Of a DNA stretch of 64,000 nt, positions 44,663-53,080 are shown piece after piece. Source of the DNA: Actinomycetota bacterium (GTDB taxonomy: Bacteria; Actinomycetota; Thermoleophilia; Gaiellales; Gaiellaceae). The notes below the pieces were generated by a model that saw nothing but the letters and a program-made list of their open reading frames with translations, made no database searches and was not told where the DNA came from. A program made the translations under genes and the position numbers. Numbering within the stretch: position 1 is the stretch's first letter; the number at the start of each line of letters is the position of its first letter. The DNA is taken from assembly GCA_003161615.1 (NCBI GenBank), contig PMOB01000019.1:209716-273715 (forward strand). Reading direction: 5' to 3'.

Positions 44663-45742
44663 TCAGTCGAGGTGCGAGCCGAGGATGTCGGCCAGTTCCC
44701 GCATCCGAACGGCGTAACCGTGCTCGCGGAGCGTCCGCTGCTGACCCGCAGCGGCAATCGCAGCGCGCTCGTCCTCATGCTCGAGGTAATGCTCGACGGC
44801 CTCGACGAGCTCGTCCGCATCGCTGTAAGCCACCAACTCGCGTCCGACGTCGAACAGCTCTCCCAGATTGCGCTTCGCGTCGGTAAGGAGGAGCGAGCCG
44901 ACCCCGGTCGCCTCGTACAGGCGCATGTTGTTCGCGTAGTCGCCGGCGACGTCGATGTGCCGATTGACGGAGATCCGGGACTGGGCGAGAACGCGGAACA
45001 TCTCGATCCCCCACGCTTCGCCGTGGTAGCGACGGACGAGCGGAGAGTCGGGCGGCCTCTCCTCGATGTCGTAGCCCCAGACGTCGATCCGGCTCCGACC
45101 CGCCGCGCGCTCGAGCAGGTCGTTTCCCCGCGCGTGCTGCGCCTTTCCGAGGCTGCCGACGAACACGGCTCCGAGGCGCGTCTCAGAGCCGCCGAGCCGC
45201 TTGAGAACCCGAGGATCGAACCCGATCCGGAAGTACTCGCTCGCGACACCCAGGCCCCGAAAGCGTTCCACGTAGTGCGGAAACGAGGTGAGGATCAGGT
45301 CGAACGCCCGCAGTTGCGGCTCCGGCGGCGGACCGCTCGCGATCTGCCCGACGACGAGGCGACCGCGGCCCAGCCGGCGCAGCTGCTCCGCGCCGAGCAC
45401 GCTGAGGTTCTGCACGTAGAGAACGTCGGGCTGGAAGTCCTCCACCTGCGCAGCGACGACGTCCTCCAGCGAAGGCGGTTCTCGTCGCGCGAAGACCCTC
45501 CGTCGCCGCAGGCCGTGCTCCTGCGTCCACGCGCGTTGCAGCGGCTCGCAGTTGACGACAACTTCATGTGCGTCGTGCCCGAGCTCGCCCAGGTAATGCG
45601 AGTACGCATCGGCCGTCCCGAAGAACGTGTCCATCAAGGCCCGCCACTGCTCCGAGTAGGGACGGCGCTCAAGCCCTGGGCTGGACCCATAGTGAGTGGC
45701 GAGGAAGGCCGGGTAGCACGTATCGACGATGAGGATGCGCAT
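44663..45742 (-). CDS. CgeB-like / GT4-type glycosyltransferase
   Basis: 359 residues. The N-terminal domain has VDTCYPAFLATHYGSSPGLE and a PDVLYVQNLSVLGAEQLRRLG helix. The C-terminal Rossmann-like domain has VFVGSLGKAQHARGNDLLE, the SRISVNRHIDVAGDYANNMRLYEATGVGSLLLTD segment and a glycosyltransferase-type C-terminal helix. The NMRLYEATGVGSLLLTD run is the family signature of CgeB and related spore or glycan glycosyltransferases. It is 3 bp after the GT4 gene, in one minus-strand unit. Confidence 0.82.
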   Translation of the reverse strand: MRILIVDTCYPAFLATHYGSSPGLERRPYSEQWRALMDTFFGTADAYSHYLGELGHDAHEVVVNCEPLQRAWTQEHGLRRRRVFARREPPSLEDVVAAQVEDFQPDVLYVQNLSVLGAEQLRRLGRGRLVVGQIASGPPPEPQLRAFDLILTSFPHYVERFRGLGVASEYFRIGFDPRVLKRLGGSETRLGAVFVGSLGKAQHARGNDLLERAAGRSRIDVWGYDIEERPPDSPLVRRYHGEAWGIEMFRVLAQSRISVNRHIDVAGDYANNMRLYEATGVGSLLLTDAKRNLGELFDVGRELVAYSDADELVEAVEHYLEHEDERAAIAAAGQQRTLREHGYAVRMRELADILGSHLD

Positions 45743-45745
45743 GCG

Positions 45746-46930
45746 TCAGCGCCCTGGCCTGCGCGCCTCGGCGTGCTCGAGCGCCGCCGCGTAGGCCCGT
45801 GCGTGTGCGTTCGCGGAGGACTCGATTCCAAAGCGCGCGACCGCAGCGTCGCGCCCGGCCGCGCCCATCCGCGCGCGCAGACCGTCATCGCGGAGCAGGC
45901 GCAGGACGGCCTTCGCCACGAGCTCGGGCTGATCGGGCTCGAGAAGCAGACCCGTCGTCTCATCGTCCACGACCTCTGCGATGGCCCCGACCCGCGTGCC
46001 GACAACCGGCACGGCGCACGACTGCGCCTCGAGGAGCGTCGTCGTCGTCCCCTCGGAGCGAGAGGTGACGAGGGCGACGTCGAAGGCGGCGTACCAGTTC
46101 TCGACATCGCCGCGGTCACCGGCGAAGACGACCGGATGCTGAAGTGCGAGCGCCGCTGCCTGCTGATGCAACCGCTCGCCGTACGCGCGATGGGACTCCG
46201 GCGCAGACCCCACGACGGCGAAGCGCGCGTCGGGCCGCTCCGCAGCGATCCGTGCCGCAGCCTCTAGGAAGGTCTCGATCCCCTTAAGCGGCGTGAGGTT
46301 GGAGACCGTCCCCACGAAGGGCGCATCGGGTGGGATGCCGAGTTCCTCACGGAGGGCCAGACCGCGCTCGCGGGAGGGTGCGAACAGCTCCGTGTCGACC
46401 GGCGGGTAGTACACGAACGTCGGCATCGGCAGATTGCCGCCGTGAAGATCGCGCAGCGCCTCACCGTTGAACATGACGGCGTCGGCGAAGCGCCGGACGA
46501 GTGTCATCGCGGCCCGACGGAGCGGCTCCGGCGCGCGCGAGTCGACGATCTGCCAGACGACCGCGGCCCCTCGAGCTCGCGCGGCGAGCGCGGCGTGCGG
46601 GTTGACGAGACCGCTGATCTGGACGACCGATGCTCCCGTCCGGTCGATCGCGGCTTCGAGCGCGCGGACGCTCGGCCGAAACTGGCGGCCGTAGCGCAGC
46701 AACAGGCGCGGGTCGGCGGAAGCGCGCAAGCGACCGAGCGGCAGCAGCTCGGGCTCGACCCCAGCCGCGCGAAGACGCGGCGCTGCAGTCCCGACTTCGT
46801 CCGGGATCGCGATCGCGGTGTCCCAGCCCTGCCGGCGCAGCGACTCCCGTAGGCGCACCGTCTTGTTGTGCGGCCCGCCGTAGATGGGGTAGTGAACGAC
46901 GCAGAGGACGCGCCGGAGGGGCTCGTCCAT
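45746..46930 (-). CDS. GT4 family glycosyltransferase
   Basis: A 394-residue GT-B retaining transferase. An N-terminal acceptor domain (VLCVVHYPIYGGPHNKTVRLRESLRRQGW) precedes the donor domain: VGTVSNLTPLKGIETFLEAAARI, then the E-x7-E motif in SRSEGTTTTLLEAQSCAVPVVGTRVGAIAEVV. The ATG at 46930 (two bases after the upstream gene's stop) is chosen because longer in-frame extension is Arg/Pro-rich and lies in the preceding gene. Confidence 0.92.
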   Translation of the reverse strand: MDEPLRRVLCVVHYPIYGGPHNKTVRLRESLRRQGWDTAIAIPDEVGTAAPRLRAAGVEPELLPLGRLRASADPRLLLRYGRQFRPSVRALEAAIDRTGASVVQISGLVNPHAALAARARGAAVVWQIVDSRAPEPLRRAAMTLVRRFADAVMFNGEALRDLHGGNLPMPTFVYYPPVDTELFAPSRERGLALREELGIPPDAPFVGTVSNLTPLKGIETFLEAAARIAAERPDARFAVVGSAPESHRAYGERLHQQAAALALQHPVVFAGDRGDVENWYAAFDVALVTSRSEGTTTTLLEAQSCAVPVVGTRVGAIAEVVDDETTGLLLEPDQPELVAKAVLRLLRDDGLRARMGAAGRDAAVARFGIESSANAHARAYAAALEHAEARRPGR

Positions 46931-46932
46931 GG

Positions 46933-47844
46933 CTAGCGACCGGCTCCGGCGAGACCGCGCTGTCGATCGGTGAGCTGGACGGGGTGGACGGTCGCCACCT
47001 GCCGGAGAACCCGCCTCCACCTTGCATCGACGCGCCACGGGAAGGCAGGCGCCTGACGCTCCCACGTGAGAACGGCCGGCACTCCCCGCACGCGGCGCAC
47101 GAGGCTTCCAAGCCGGCGGAGGCGGCGGTGCTCGAAGACAGGCCCGTACTCGCGGATCAGCCGTTCGGTCTCCTCCACGAACAGGTCGTCGGTCGTCCGC
47201 ACCTTCCGCTGCGGGTGGTCGCGATCGACCGCAAGAACAGCGGGAAGGTGGACAAAGCGAGCACCGCGGCTGCGGAGGCGAAGCCAGAGCTCGTAGTCGA
47301 GACGCCGGTGAAGGTCGGTGCGGACGAGCGGCTCGCCGGGTCCGAGCGCGACGCGGCGGAGGAACACCGCCGGCTGCGCGAGCGGACTGATCAGGGGCAG
47401 CCGCCCACTCTCGCGCCAGCGGGCGTGGTGGTGCCGGAGGATGAGGCCGCGCTCATCGACGAGCCCAGCATCGCCGAAGACGACGTCCGCCTCCGGATGG
47501 CGCTCGAACGCCTCGACGACCAGGGCGACCGTGTCCGTAGCGAAGAAGCCGTCGTCGCTGTTGAGCCAGCCGACGATCTCCCCCGTGCTCGCCGCGTACG
47601 CCTTGTTGACAGCGTCGGCCTGGCCGTCGTCCGGCTCGCTCGTCCAGCGGACGCTCTCGCCCGCCGCCGCCAGCACCTCGAGGCTGCCGTCGGTCGAGCC
47701 GCCGTCGAAGACAACATGCTCGAGGTGCGGGTACGTCTGGCGCGCAACCGACTCCAGGCAGTCCGCCAGGAAGCGGCCCTGCTGGAACGACGGCGTGAGG
47801 ACGGAGACGAGCGGAGCCCGGGATTCGCTCGACACGGCGGCCAC
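46933..47844 (-). CDS. Family 2 glycosyltransferase
   Basis: A 303-residue GT-A enzyme: [56 protein letters not shown] and LNSDDGFFATD. AQPAVFLRRVALGPGEPL is the acceptor region. It heads the minus-strand unit 46933-45746-44663. The GTG start lies 20 bp from the divergent acetyltransferase. An AT-rich TAATTA sits between them, but it is only 2 nt from this GTG, so its promoter is unclear. Confidence 0.9.
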   Translation of the reverse strand: MAAVSSESRAPLVSVLTPSFQQGRFLADCLESVARQTYPHLEHVVFDGGSTDGSLEVLAAAGESVRWTSEPDDGQADAVNKAYAASTGEIVGWLNSDDGFFATDTVALVVEAFERHPEADVVFGDAGLVDERGLILRHHHARWRESGRLPLISPLAQPAVFLRRVALGPGEPLVRTDLHRRLDYELWLRLRSRGARFVHLPAVLAVDRDHPQRKVRTTDDLFVEETERLIREYGPVFEHRRLRRLGSLVRRVRGVPAVLTWERQAPAFPWRVDARWRRVLRQVATVHPVQLTDRQRGLAGAGR

Positions 47845-47850
47845 TGTAAT

Positions 47851-47856
47851 TAGCCT
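47851..47856 (+). promoter_or_regulatory. -10-like element for the acetyltransferase gene
   Basis: TAGCCT followed by 8 nt and the ATG at 47865; an overlapping TAATTA (47847-47852) is the most AT-rich hexamer in the gap. Confidence 0.4.
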
Positions 47857-47864
47857 TGCGCGAG

Positions 47865-48425
47865 ATGGCCGCGGAGATCGACCTGGCGCGGACGCATCCC
47901 GGTTCGTACCGGCCCGGGCGGCCGTTCGCCGTCCGCGCGCTGTGGCTGATCGTCGAGGCGCTCTTCCTCCTCAACCCGGTCGTGACGTCGTACGGCTTCA
48001 AGCGATGGCTCCTGCGGGCGTTCGGGGCGACGATCGGGGAAGGCCTCCTGATCAAGCCGGGCGTCCACGTCAAGTACCCGTGGCGGCTGCGGATCGGCGA
48101 CCACTGCTGGCTCGGCGAGCGCGCCTGGATCGACAACATGGAAGACGTCACGCTCGGCTCGAACGTCGTCCTCTCGCAAGGCGCCTACCTCTGCACCGGC
48201 AACCACGACTGGACCGATCCCGTCCTGCCGCTCGCGCCGCAGGCCATCCTCGTCGAGAACGGAGCCTGGATCGGCGCGTTCGCCAAAGTCGCGCCCGGCC
48301 GGACGATCGGCGCCGGCAGCGTCCTCGCCCTCGGCGCGGTCGCCCTCGAGGACACCGAGCCATGGGGCATCTACGCCGGGAACCCGGCCGAGCGGATCGG
48401 CACGCGAGAGCTCACTGCAACGTGA
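47865..48425 (+). CDS. WcaF-like left-handed beta-helix acetyltransferase
   Basis: 186 residues of the hexapeptide-repeat O-acetyltransferase family. A membrane-associating N-terminal helix (ALWLIVEALFLLNPVV) precedes the beta-helix with IGEGLLIKPGVHVKYPWRL, IGDHCWLGERAWIDNMEDVTLGSNVVLS, the GNHDWTDP loop and IGAFAKVAPGRTIGAGSVLALGAV. It acetylates a sugar, probably on the lipid-linked repeat, with acetyl-CoA. The following GT2 gene starts in its stop codon (GTGA). Confidence 0.92.
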   Translation: MAAEIDLARTHPGSYRPGRPFAVRALWLIVEALFLLNPVVTSYGFKRWLLRAFGATIGEGLLIKPGVHVKYPWRLRIGDHCWLGERAWIDNMEDVTLGSNVVLSQGAYLCTGNHDWTDPVLPLAPQAILVENGAWIGAFAKVAPGRTIGAGSVLALGAVALEDTEPWGIYAGNPAERIGTRELTAT

Positions 48426-49327
48426 GCCCACCACGGATCTCGGTCGTCATCCCGACCTTCAACAGGGCCGCCGTCATCCGCCGCTCGCTCGACTCGGTCC
48501 TGGCGCAGACGCTCCAGCCGCTCGAGGTCATCCTCGTCGACGATTGCTCGACGGACGAGACCGAGCGCGTCGTGCGCGAGCTCGGCTCCGGGCTCGTCCG
48601 GTATGTGCGACTGGACGAGCGCCTCGGAGCGCAGGCTGCGCGCAATCGCGGCATCCGCGAGGCGCGTGGCGATTGGATCGCGTTCCAGGACTCCGACGAC
48701 GAGTGGCTCCCCGACAAGCTCGAGCGGCAGGTTGCTCTGCTCGCAAGGCGGGGCTTCGACCCGTGCACGGTCGTGCACGGGAGCGCGGTTGTGCCCGGCC
48801 GCAGTGACCCGATGCCGGAGCGCCGGATTCCCGAGGATGCGCTCGACGCGTTGCTGCAAGCGCCGGCCCCCTTCCTGCAAGCGATGCTCGTGTCCCGCGC
48901 GGCACTCGAGCGGATCGGCGGCTTGGACGAGCAAGTGCCTTCATTCCACGAGTGGGAGACCTCGATCCGGCTGGCCGGGTTCTGCGAGTTCGTCGAGCCG
49001 GCGGATCCGGTCTTCGTCTATCACGCTGGACGGCTCGACTCGATCTCTGCCTCAGGGGTTGCATATGTGCGCGGCTACGAGTACGTGATCGACAAATTCC
49101 GCTCCGAGATCGTCGAACGCTGCGGCGCGGAGACCTGGGAGTGGCACGTCCGCTTTCTCGTGCGCAGCGCGCTCAACTTCGGGTTGTGGGACGAGGCGCG
49201 GCGGCTGCTGGCCCGCTCGCGCGAGCGCGACGCCCGGCACTACGCGTACGCGCTCTGTGCGCGGCTGAGGCTCGGCCCAAGCTACGTTGCGCGCGCAAGA
49301 CGGCGCCTCAGCGACGCGGCCCGATGA
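48422..49327 (+). CDS. Family 2 glycosyltransferase
   Basis: 301 residues. ISVVIPTFNRAAVIRRSLDSVLAQTLQPLEVILVDDCSTDET and LGAQAARNRGIREARGDWIAFQDSDDEWLPDKL mark the nucleotide and metal sites (given as segments of the first 105 residues). A helical C-terminus (AETWEWHVRFLVRSAL, then Arg-rich repeats) follows. GTG at 48422 overlaps the acetyltransferase stop. It groups with WcaA-like enzymes. Confidence 0.9.
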   Translation: MSPPRISVVIPTFNRAAVIRRSLDSVLAQTLQPLEVILVDDCSTDETERVVRELGSGLVRYVRLDERLGAQAARNRGIREARGDWIAFQDSDDEWLPDKLERQVALLARRGFDPCTVVHGSAVVPGRSDPMPERRIPEDALDALLQAPAPFLQAMLVSRAALERIGGLDEQVPSFHEWETSIRLAGFCEFVEPADPVFVYHAGRLDSISASGVAYVRGYEYVIDKFRSEIVERCGAETWEWHVRFLVRSALNFGLWDEARRLLARSRERDARHYAYALCARLRLGPSYVARARRRLSDAAR

Positions 49328-49343
49328 AGGCAAACTAGCCGGC

Positions 49344-50264
49344 ATGCGCGGCCGGAACTCCATCCACAGAATCCTCCGAGCGTGCGCGGCGGAGATCCCT
49401 GCGGTCGAGCGGACCCGGGCCCGCGCCCGGAGACGTTCATTCGAGGCGTCCGGCCGGAAGCCCTGGTCCCCGGGCTACGTCGCTTATCGAGACGACTACG
49501 TCTCGGCCGCATTGGCGGACGGTGACCTGCTCCGAGCCTTCCACGACGCGACGCCTCTTCCGGACGGCTACGGCATCGGCCTCGACGAGCGCTGCATCGA
49601 GCTCCCGTGGTTGTTCGCGCAGCTCGGCTGCGAGAGCGGCCGACTCCTGGATGCCGGCTCGACTCTCAACCACAGTCACCTCGTCCAGCGCCCCGAGCTC
49701 CAGATCCGGGAGCTTCACGTACTCACTCTGGCGCCCGAAGCGACGGCCTTCTGGCGCGACGGGATTTCCTACCTCTATGCCGACCTCCGCGAAATCCCGA
49801 TCCGCGACGCCTACTACGACGACGTCGCGTCCATCTCGACGCTCGAGCACATCGGCCACGACAACGCGGTGTACGTCGCGGGGAGGAAGTCCTTCGAAGC
49901 CGGCGAGGGCGACCACCTCGACGCCGCGCGAGAGCTCGCGCGCGTGCTGAAGCCGGGCGGACGGCTGCTCGTGACAGTTCCGTTCGGGAAGGGACACGAC
50001 TATGGAACGTTCCGCGTGTTCGACTCAACCTCGCTTGCGCAGCTCGTCGACGTTGTCCCCGGTACCGTCGAGTCCCGGAGCTTCTACCGCTATTCGCGCA
50101 ACGGCTGGCAGATCGCAGACGAGGCTGCCTGCGCCGAGTCGGCGTACGCCGCGGAGGTCGCGCGCGCAGGAGCCGAGGGTCGTCCACCCGATCCGGAGCG
50201 GCTGGATGATGACCGCGCCGCCGCCGCGCGAGCGGTTGCCTGCGTCGAGTTCCGAAAGAGCTGA
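49344..50264 (+). CDS. SAM-dependent methyltransferase-like protein
   Basis: 306 residues. The core resembles a class I methyltransferase: RLLDAGSTLNHSHLVQ at the motif I position (degenerate glycine loop), DDVASISTLEHIGHDN, and ELARVLKPGGRLLVTVPFGKGHD. The degenerate motif I leaves SAM binding uncertain. An Arg-rich N-terminus precedes it. It is 16 bp after the GT2 gene and converges on the aminotransferase. Confidence 0.72.
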   Translation: MRGRNSIHRILRACAAEIPAVERTRARARRRSFEASGRKPWSPGYVAYRDDYVSAALADGDLLRAFHDATPLPDGYGIGLDERCIELPWLFAQLGCESGRLLDAGSTLNHSHLVQRPELQIRELHVLTLAPEATAFWRDGISYLYADLREIPIRDAYYDDVASISTLEHIGHDNAVYVAGRKSFEAGEGDHLDAARELARVLKPGGRLLVTVPFGKGHDYGTFRVFDSTSLAQLVDVVPGTVESRSFYRYSRNGWQIADEAACAESAYAAEVARAGAEGRPPDPERLDDDRAAAARAVACVEFRKS

Positions 50265-50273
50265 CCCCGCCGC

Positions 50274-51404
50274 TCAGGCGAGCGCTTCGCCCACGGCCTC
50301 GCACACGCGTCCGACCTGCTCGTCCGTCAGCGCGAGGCCGGACGGAAGGTAGAGCCCTTGCCGCGCGAGCCGTTCGGCGACGGGATACGACTCGTCGCGG
50401 AACAACCCGAGCTCGTGCAGCGCCGGCTGCTCGTGCATGCCGAGAAAGAACGGACGCGTGTCGACGCCGCGCTCGAGCAGCCGCTCGGCGAACGCGGCTG
50501 CGTCGAGCCCCGTCGCCGCGTCGACGACGAGCCCGTACATCCAGAAGACGCTGCGCGCCCACGGCGCCTCGACGGGAAGCGTGAGCCCGTCGATGTCCGC
50601 GAGGCCGGCCGTGTACAGCGCCGCGACCTCGCGCTTCCGCGCCACGATCTCGTCCACCCGCTCGAGTTGCGCCACGCCGAGCGCGGCCTGGAGGTTGGTG
50701 AGCCGGTAGTTGAACCCGAGCTCTGCGTGGTGGAAGCGCCGGTCGGCGTTGAAGCCGAGGTTGCGGAGCGAGCGGAGCCGCTCGGCGAGTGCATCGTCGT
50801 CAGTCACGACCATCCCGCCCTCCCCCGTCGTGACGAGCTTGTTCGCGTAGAAGCTGAACGTGCTCATCTCGCCGAAGCTGCCGCAGCGCCGCCATGTCAT
50901 GTCGCTCGAGCGGTACGCGGCGCCGTGTGCCTCGGCCGCGTCCTCGATCATCCGCAGCCCGCGCCGGCCGGCGAGCTCGAGCACCGGGTCCATGTCGACC
51001 GGATGGCCGTAGATGTGCACCGGCATGATCGCCCGCGTCCTCTCCGTCACCAGTGACTCGACCTGGCCGACGTCCATCGTCCAGAGCTCCGGATCGGAGT
51101 CGACGAGGACGGGGACGGCGCCGACGGCTAGAAGAGCCGTGATGCAGGAGACGATCGTGAACGTCGGCACGATCACCTCGTCGCCGGGCTCGAGCGCGAG
51201 CGCCGCGACTGCGGCGTGGAGCGCGGTCGTGCCGTTGCTGACCGCGATCCCGTGGCGCCGCCCGCAGTACGCTGCCCAGCCCGCCTCGAACTCCTCGATG
51301 TAGCGGCCGGCGGACGAGATCCAGCCGCTGGAGACCGCCTCGGTCACGTACTCCAGCTCCCGCGCGCCGAGCTTCGGCTCGTTGACGGGGATCAGGTCGC
51401 TCAG
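50274..51404 (-). CDS. DegT/DnrJ/EryC1/StrS sugar aminotransferase (perosamine synthase-like)
   Basis: 376 residues. IPVNEPKLGARELEYVTEAVSSGWISSAG is the N-terminus of GDP-perosamine synthase-type enzymes; K189 (FSFYANKLVTTGEGG) binds PLP, with VSNGTTALHAAVAAL and MIEDAAEAHGA. A GTG at 51347 would cut off the conserved NEP segment. The only start preserving it is a CTG at 51404 inside CTGA with the cupin stop. A perosamine-type product would need GDP-4-keto-6-deoxymannose, which Gmd at 59.9-60.9 kb makes. Confidence 0.9.
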   Translation of the reverse strand: MSDLIPVNEPKLGARELEYVTEAVSSGWISSAGRYIEEFEAGWAAYCGRRHGIAVSNGTTALHAAVAALALEPGDEVIVPTFTIVSCITALLAVGAVPVLVDSDPELWTMDVGQVESLVTERTRAIMPVHIYGHPVDMDPVLELAGRRGLRMIEDAAEAHGAAYRSSDMTWRRCGSFGEMSTFSFYANKLVTTGEGGMVVTDDDALAERLRSLRNLGFNADRRFHHAELGFNYRLTNLQAALGVAQLERVDEIVARKREVAALYTAGLADIDGLTLPVEAPWARSVFWMYGLVVDAATGLDAAAFAERLLERGVDTRPFFLGMHEQPALHELGLFRDESYPVAERLARQGLYLPSGLALTDEQVGRVCEAVGEALA

Positions 51405-51796
51405 AACCGCTCCTTCTCGTCGAGCCCGGTGTACGGGCCCTGCTTCACCTCGAGCAGGACGGTGTCCTCGAGCATCCGGAACCCGTGGCCGCCGCCGACG
51501 ATGAAGATGACGTCGCCCGCGCGCAGCTCCCGGGTCGCTACGTGCTGGCGATCGTGGTCGTAGAGGTCGATCTCGCAGCGGCCGGAGCGGACGACGAGCA
51601 CCTCCGCGGTGCCGACGATCTGCCGCTCGAGCAGCTTGTGGTCGTGACGCGGGATCTCGCCGCCCGCGGGATAGACCACGAAGCCGACCTGCAGGTTCAG
51701 CTCGGGCGGCGTGGGGAAGGTCGTCTCTGCCGGGTCGCCCGCGCCGGAGAGGAGCAGCGCGAGGAGCGGCCCTTCCGCCGGGATCCGCTCAAACAC
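51401..51796 (-). CDS. Cupin-domain protein
   Basis: 131 residues, single cupin barrel: VGFVVYPAGGEIPRHDHKLLERQIVGTAEVLVVRSGRCEIDLYD (motif 1, with H-x-H) and ELRAGDVIFIVGGGHGFRMLED (motif 2, with His). In sugar loci, cupins can be keto-sugar isomerases (FdtA/QdtA) or regulators; the HDH motif suggests metal binding. GTG at 51796 overlaps the GT4 gene by 8 bp. It is coupled to the aminotransferase downstream. Confidence 0.85.
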   Translation of the reverse strand: MFERIPAEGPLLALLLSGAGDPAETTFPTPPELNLQVGFVVYPAGGEIPRHDHKLLERQIVGTAEVLVVRSGRCEIDLYDHDRQHVATRELRAGDVIFIVGGGHGFRMLEDTVLLEVKQGPYTGLDEKERF

Positions 51797-53042
51797 GGGC
51801 CGACTCCGGCGACTGGCAGACGAGTGCGCCCGCCTGGTCGAGGACGGCGCCGAGTCGTCGCCCGTACTCGTCGCGCGTGTAGAGGGCGAGCCGCTCGCGG
51901 CCGCGCCGGGCGAGCTCAGCGCGCAGCTCCTCGTCCAGCCAGACTCGCCGGATCGCCTCAGTGAGCGCCTCCAGCGATTCCGGGTCGACGAGCAGCGCCG
52001 CGTCGCCGGCCTGCTCCCGGACGCCGCGGATATCGGAGGTGATGACGGGACAATCGAGCGCCCACGCCTCAAGAACGGGGATGTTCGTCGGCCCGAAGAA
52101 GGTCGGCATGACCAGCGCGACGGCCTCAGAGTAGAGCGCAGCGACGTCCGCCGCCGGCACGTAGCCGAGATGGTGGAGGCGCCGCTCGAGGCCGAGCTCG
52201 CGCGCCCGCGTGAACAGTTCCGCATGGTTACGCTCGCGCACCTCGCCGACGGCGGAGCCGACGAGGACGAGCTCGGCATCCTCGACATGCGCAAGCGCCT
52301 CGACGATCAGGCGATGGTTCTTGTGCGGCCAGAACTGCGCCGGATAGAAGAGGAATCGCTCGGGCAGACGGTGATCGCGGCGCACGCGCGCACGATCGTC
52401 GTCCGTCACGGCGGTCGGGGCGCCCGGAAGGAAGGGGAGAACCGCGATCCGATCCGGCGTGATCCGGTCGGCGTAGAACTCGAGCACATCCTCCTTGCCG
52501 ACCTCGGAGTCAACGAGGATCAGCTCGGCCTCCTCGATGCCGCTGCCGAAGAGGTACTCGCGCTCCGCCAGCTCGGAGCCGCTGAACTCGGGGAACTCGG
52601 GGTGGCGGCGATGCATGAGGTCGTGCACGGCGAGGACGTACGGCGTCCCCGCTTCGAAGGCGAACGGCGACGTGAAGGGGTAGACGACGAGATCGATCCC
52701 CAGCCGCTCGTGCCAGGCCCGGATGTCCGGCCGGCGACGTGCCGCGCCCGTCGGCCCGCCGCGCTGCTCGCGCCAACGATGTCGGTGGCGATCGGGCGCG
52801 AGCTGTTTCGCCACGCGGAAGGCACGGCGGCGAAGAGAACCCGACGTCAGCGGCGCAATCTCCCACTCGACGCCGCCGAGCAGTGGATCGCCGGCGCGGA
52901 GCTCGTCCGCGAGGACGACGAACTCCTCCTTGCGCTCGTCGCGCAGCTCCGCCAGCACGCTCAGCATCGTCTGACCGTACTGGTACGCGCCGCCGCCGGA
53001 CTCGTTCGTCAGCAGCGCGATCCCGATGCGCAACGGGGCCAT
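51789..53042 (-). CDS. GT4 family glycosyltransferase
   Basis: 417 residues. The N-terminal part has IGIALLTNESGGGAYQYGQTMLSVL and VLAVHDLMHRRHPEFPEFS. The donor domain has FLFYPAQFWPHKNHRLIVEALAHV and the E-x7-E region in PTFFGPTNIPVLEAWALDCPVITSDIRGVREQ. It probably uses a GDP- or UDP-sugar for repeat-unit assembly and leads the unit with cupin and aminotransferase. A TAAGCT lies 10 nt upstream of the ATG, slightly further than in other genes. Confidence 0.92.
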   Translation of the reverse strand: MAPLRIGIALLTNESGGGAYQYGQTMLSVLAELRDERKEEFVVLADELRAGDPLLGGVEWEIAPLTSGSLRRRAFRVAKQLAPDRHRHRWREQRGGPTGAARRRPDIRAWHERLGIDLVVYPFTSPFAFEAGTPYVLAVHDLMHRRHPEFPEFSGSELAEREYLFGSGIEEAELILVDSEVGKEDVLEFYADRITPDRIAVLPFLPGAPTAVTDDDRARVRRDHRLPERFLFYPAQFWPHKNHRLIVEALAHVEDAELVLVGSAVGEVRERNHAELFTRARELGLERRLHHLGYVPAADVAALYSEAVALVMPTFFGPTNIPVLEAWALDCPVITSDIRGVREQAGDAALLVDPESLEALTEAIRRVWLDEELRAELARRGRERLALYTRDEYGRRLGAVLDQAGALVCQSPESARV

Positions 53043-53052
53043 GATGGGAACG

Positions 53053-53058
53053 AGCTTA
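53053..53058 (-). promoter_or_regulatory. Possible -10 element for the GT4-cupin-aminotransferase unit
   Basis: TAAGCT on the minus strand, 10 nt before the ATG at 53042; the spacing is at the edge of the leaderless pattern. Confidence 0.35.
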
Positions 53059-53080
53059 CGGCCGCGGTGGCGTCGAGCGC

